A stretch of 60,022 bases of DNA from an uncultured Eubacteriales bacterium. Its GTDB lineage: Bacteria; Bacillota; Clostridia; Peptostreptococcales; Anaerovoracaceae. Where the stretch lies: contig CADCHO010000019.1 of the NCBI GenBank assembly GCA_902801255.1, positions 1-60,022 of the forward strand, given 5' to 3'. The first letter of the stretch is position 1; every line of letters begins with the position of its first letter. The notes under the pieces are model-generated. The model did no database searches, was not told the origin of the DNA, and was given only the letters and a program-made list of their open reading frames with translations. Shown piece by piece: positions 59,190 through 60,022 of the stretch. Position numbers and translations under genes: made by a program.

Positions 59190-59666
59190 TTAGAATGGAA
59201 TATCATCTTCAGCGGCCTGGAATGTATCCGGCATGTCGTCGAAACCTGTGAAGGTATCCTGCGGTGCGCTGAAGCCGGTGTCCTGTGTCATGCTGCCGAA
59301 GCTCGGCTCTCTGCCGGTGAACGTATCGCGGCTTACACCCTGTCCACCATTGCCGCTGCCGAGGAATTCTACTCTGTCGGCTACGACATCAGTCGTATAG
59401 ACTGTGACACCTTCTCTGTTTTTGTAGCTTCCTGTCTGGATCCTACCCATGACGGCGACCTGTCTTCCCTTGCTGAGGTAGCGGTCGCAAGTCTCAGCCT
59501 GTCTGCCCCATACAGTTATGCGGATGAAGTCCGCTCCCTGATCTTCGCCCTGTCTTCTCGGTCTGTCCACTGCGATTGTGAAGCGGCATACCGCGGACTG
59601 GGTATTCGGCGTGTAGCTGAGTTCAGGGTCTCTGGCAAGTCTTCCGATAAGTATTACACTGTTCAT
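59190..59666 (-). CDS. ssb: Single-stranded DNA-binding protein
   Basis: 158 aa. OB-fold at 1-105 ([20 protein letters not shown]...FTIAVDR...[13 protein letters not shown]) and a flexible Gly/Ser/Asp-rich tail. It ends in the acidic peptide DDIPF, which recruits partner proteins of replication and repair. It lies between rpsF and rpsR, the standard Bacillota arrangement. Confidence 0.98.
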   Translation of the reverse strand: MNSVILIGRLARDPELSYTPNTQSAVCRFTIAVDRPRRQGEDQGADFIRITVWGRQAETCDRYLSKGRQVAVMGRIQTGSYKNREGVTVYTTDVVADRVEFLGSGNGGQGVSRDTFTGREPSFGSMTQDTGFSAPQDTFTGFDDMPDTFQAAEDDIPF

Positions 59667-59685
59667 AACTTACCTCCCCTTTTAA

Positions 59686-59973
59686 TTACTCTTCGTCCTG
59701 GCAAACGATGATATGTCTCATAACGTTTTCATTGATCCTGAGTCTTCTGTCGAGTTCCTTCGGCAGGTCTGCTTCGGCCTTGAACGGGATTACTACGTAG
59801 TATCCTGTGTTCTTCTTGTTGATGCTGTAAGCAAGTCTTCTGTCGCCCCAAACATCAGCTTCGCCGGCCTCACCACCAGCATTGATAACAGTCTTTACTG
59901 TCTCAATGAGGTTTGCCTTAGTTTCTTCGTCCAGGCTTGGATCAAGCACGAATAGAAGTTCATAATCTCTCAT
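59686..59973 (-). CDS. rpsF: Ribosomal protein bS6
   Basis: 95 aa. RDYELLFVLDPSLDEE start, GEADVWGDRRLAYSINKKNTGYYVVIPF and RRLRINENVMRHIIV end. It binds bS18 in the 30S platform. AGGAGG lies 7 nt before the ATG at 59973. It is the first gene of the rpsF-ssb-rpsR operon, and the leader contains a hairpin at the window edge. Confidence 0.98.
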   Translation of the reverse strand: MRDYELLFVLDPSLDEETKANLIETVKTVINAGGEAGEADVWGDRRLAYSINKKNTGYYVVIPFKAEADLPKELDRRLRINENVMRHIIVCQDEE

Positions 59974-59998
59974 GTTGACACCTCCTGTGGTCTTTTTG

Positions 59999-60017
59999 GC
60001 GCAGGTTTGCCCTGCGC
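59999..60017 (-). other. Hairpin in rpsF leader
   Basis: GCGCAGG-GCAAA-CCTGCGC lies 25 nt upstream of the rpsF start, without a following U-run. It might belong to the S6:S18-binding mRNA leader known in Bacillota, but the window ends before this can be judged. Confidence 0.3.
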
Positions 60018-60022
60018 AGAAA

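Overview
The window reads as chromosomal DNA of an anaerobic, Gram-positive-type Bacillota (class Clostridia). This rests on NfnAB-type electron bifurcation genes, a stand-alone AICAR transformylase paired with a PurO-type IMP cyclohydrolase, an RsgI-like anti-sigma factor, VTC/DUF4956/Cthe_2159-type surface genes, many lipoproteins with Cys lipoboxes, strong AGGAGG ribosome binding sites and moderate GC. I cannot name a genus. No phage, insertion sequence or CRISPR array is visible. Nearly all genes lie on the minus strand.

Layout. 0-5.8 kb: tRNA-Thr, a SurE/isochorismatase-like fusion, an ApbE/NusG_II/Gx-transporter group resembling part of a flavin-based electron-export locus, then an ECF sigma/RsgI-like pair and a secreted PepSY protein. 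5.8-14.4 kb: an envelope module (polyphosphate-polymerase-like VTC protein, DUF4956 protein, beta-helix carbohydrate-binding lipoprotein, GT2-GtrA glycosyltransferase, phosphodiester glycosidase, small membrane protein) with an OmpR-type two-component system. Three promoters here carry the same 11-bp-period direct repeat, which suggests one regulon. 14.4-19.7 kb: uvrBA, with a LexA-type box shared with a divergent, unlisted small hydrophobic peptide gene that looks like a type I toxin locus. 19.7-21.2 kb: a lipase-like lipoprotein.

21.2-33.1 kb is the most unusual part. It is a 12-13-gene minus-strand cluster: two tandem HypB-type GTPases, a thioredoxin-reductase-like flavoprotein, an ATC-hydrolase-family protein, an MFS transporter, a TM1266-type regulator, a FecCD-type ABC importer whose ATPase carries its own fused TM1266-like domain, and a nitrogenase-like reductase (NifH-, NifD- and NifK-like). 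There is no hydrogenase, urease, nifENB or chlorophyll context. I read it as an uptake-and-reduction system for a metal chelate, tetrapyrrole-like or sulfur compound. The substrate is unknown.

33.5-42.3 kb: an acyl-CoA ligase, a pta gene disrupted by an internal deletion, coaBC, nfnAB, rubredoxin, a cyclodeaminase-like protein and a CPBP protease. 42.3-54.2 kb: a purine operon in the order purE-C-F-M-N-O-(417-bp gap)-H-D-L. It has a PurF lacking the N-terminal Cys nucleophile. 54.2-60 kb: a VanZ-like membrane protein, two secreted proteins sharing an unrecognised C-terminal domain, a ketopantoate-reductase-family enzyme, and rpsF-ssb-rpsR, where rpsR carries a frameshift.
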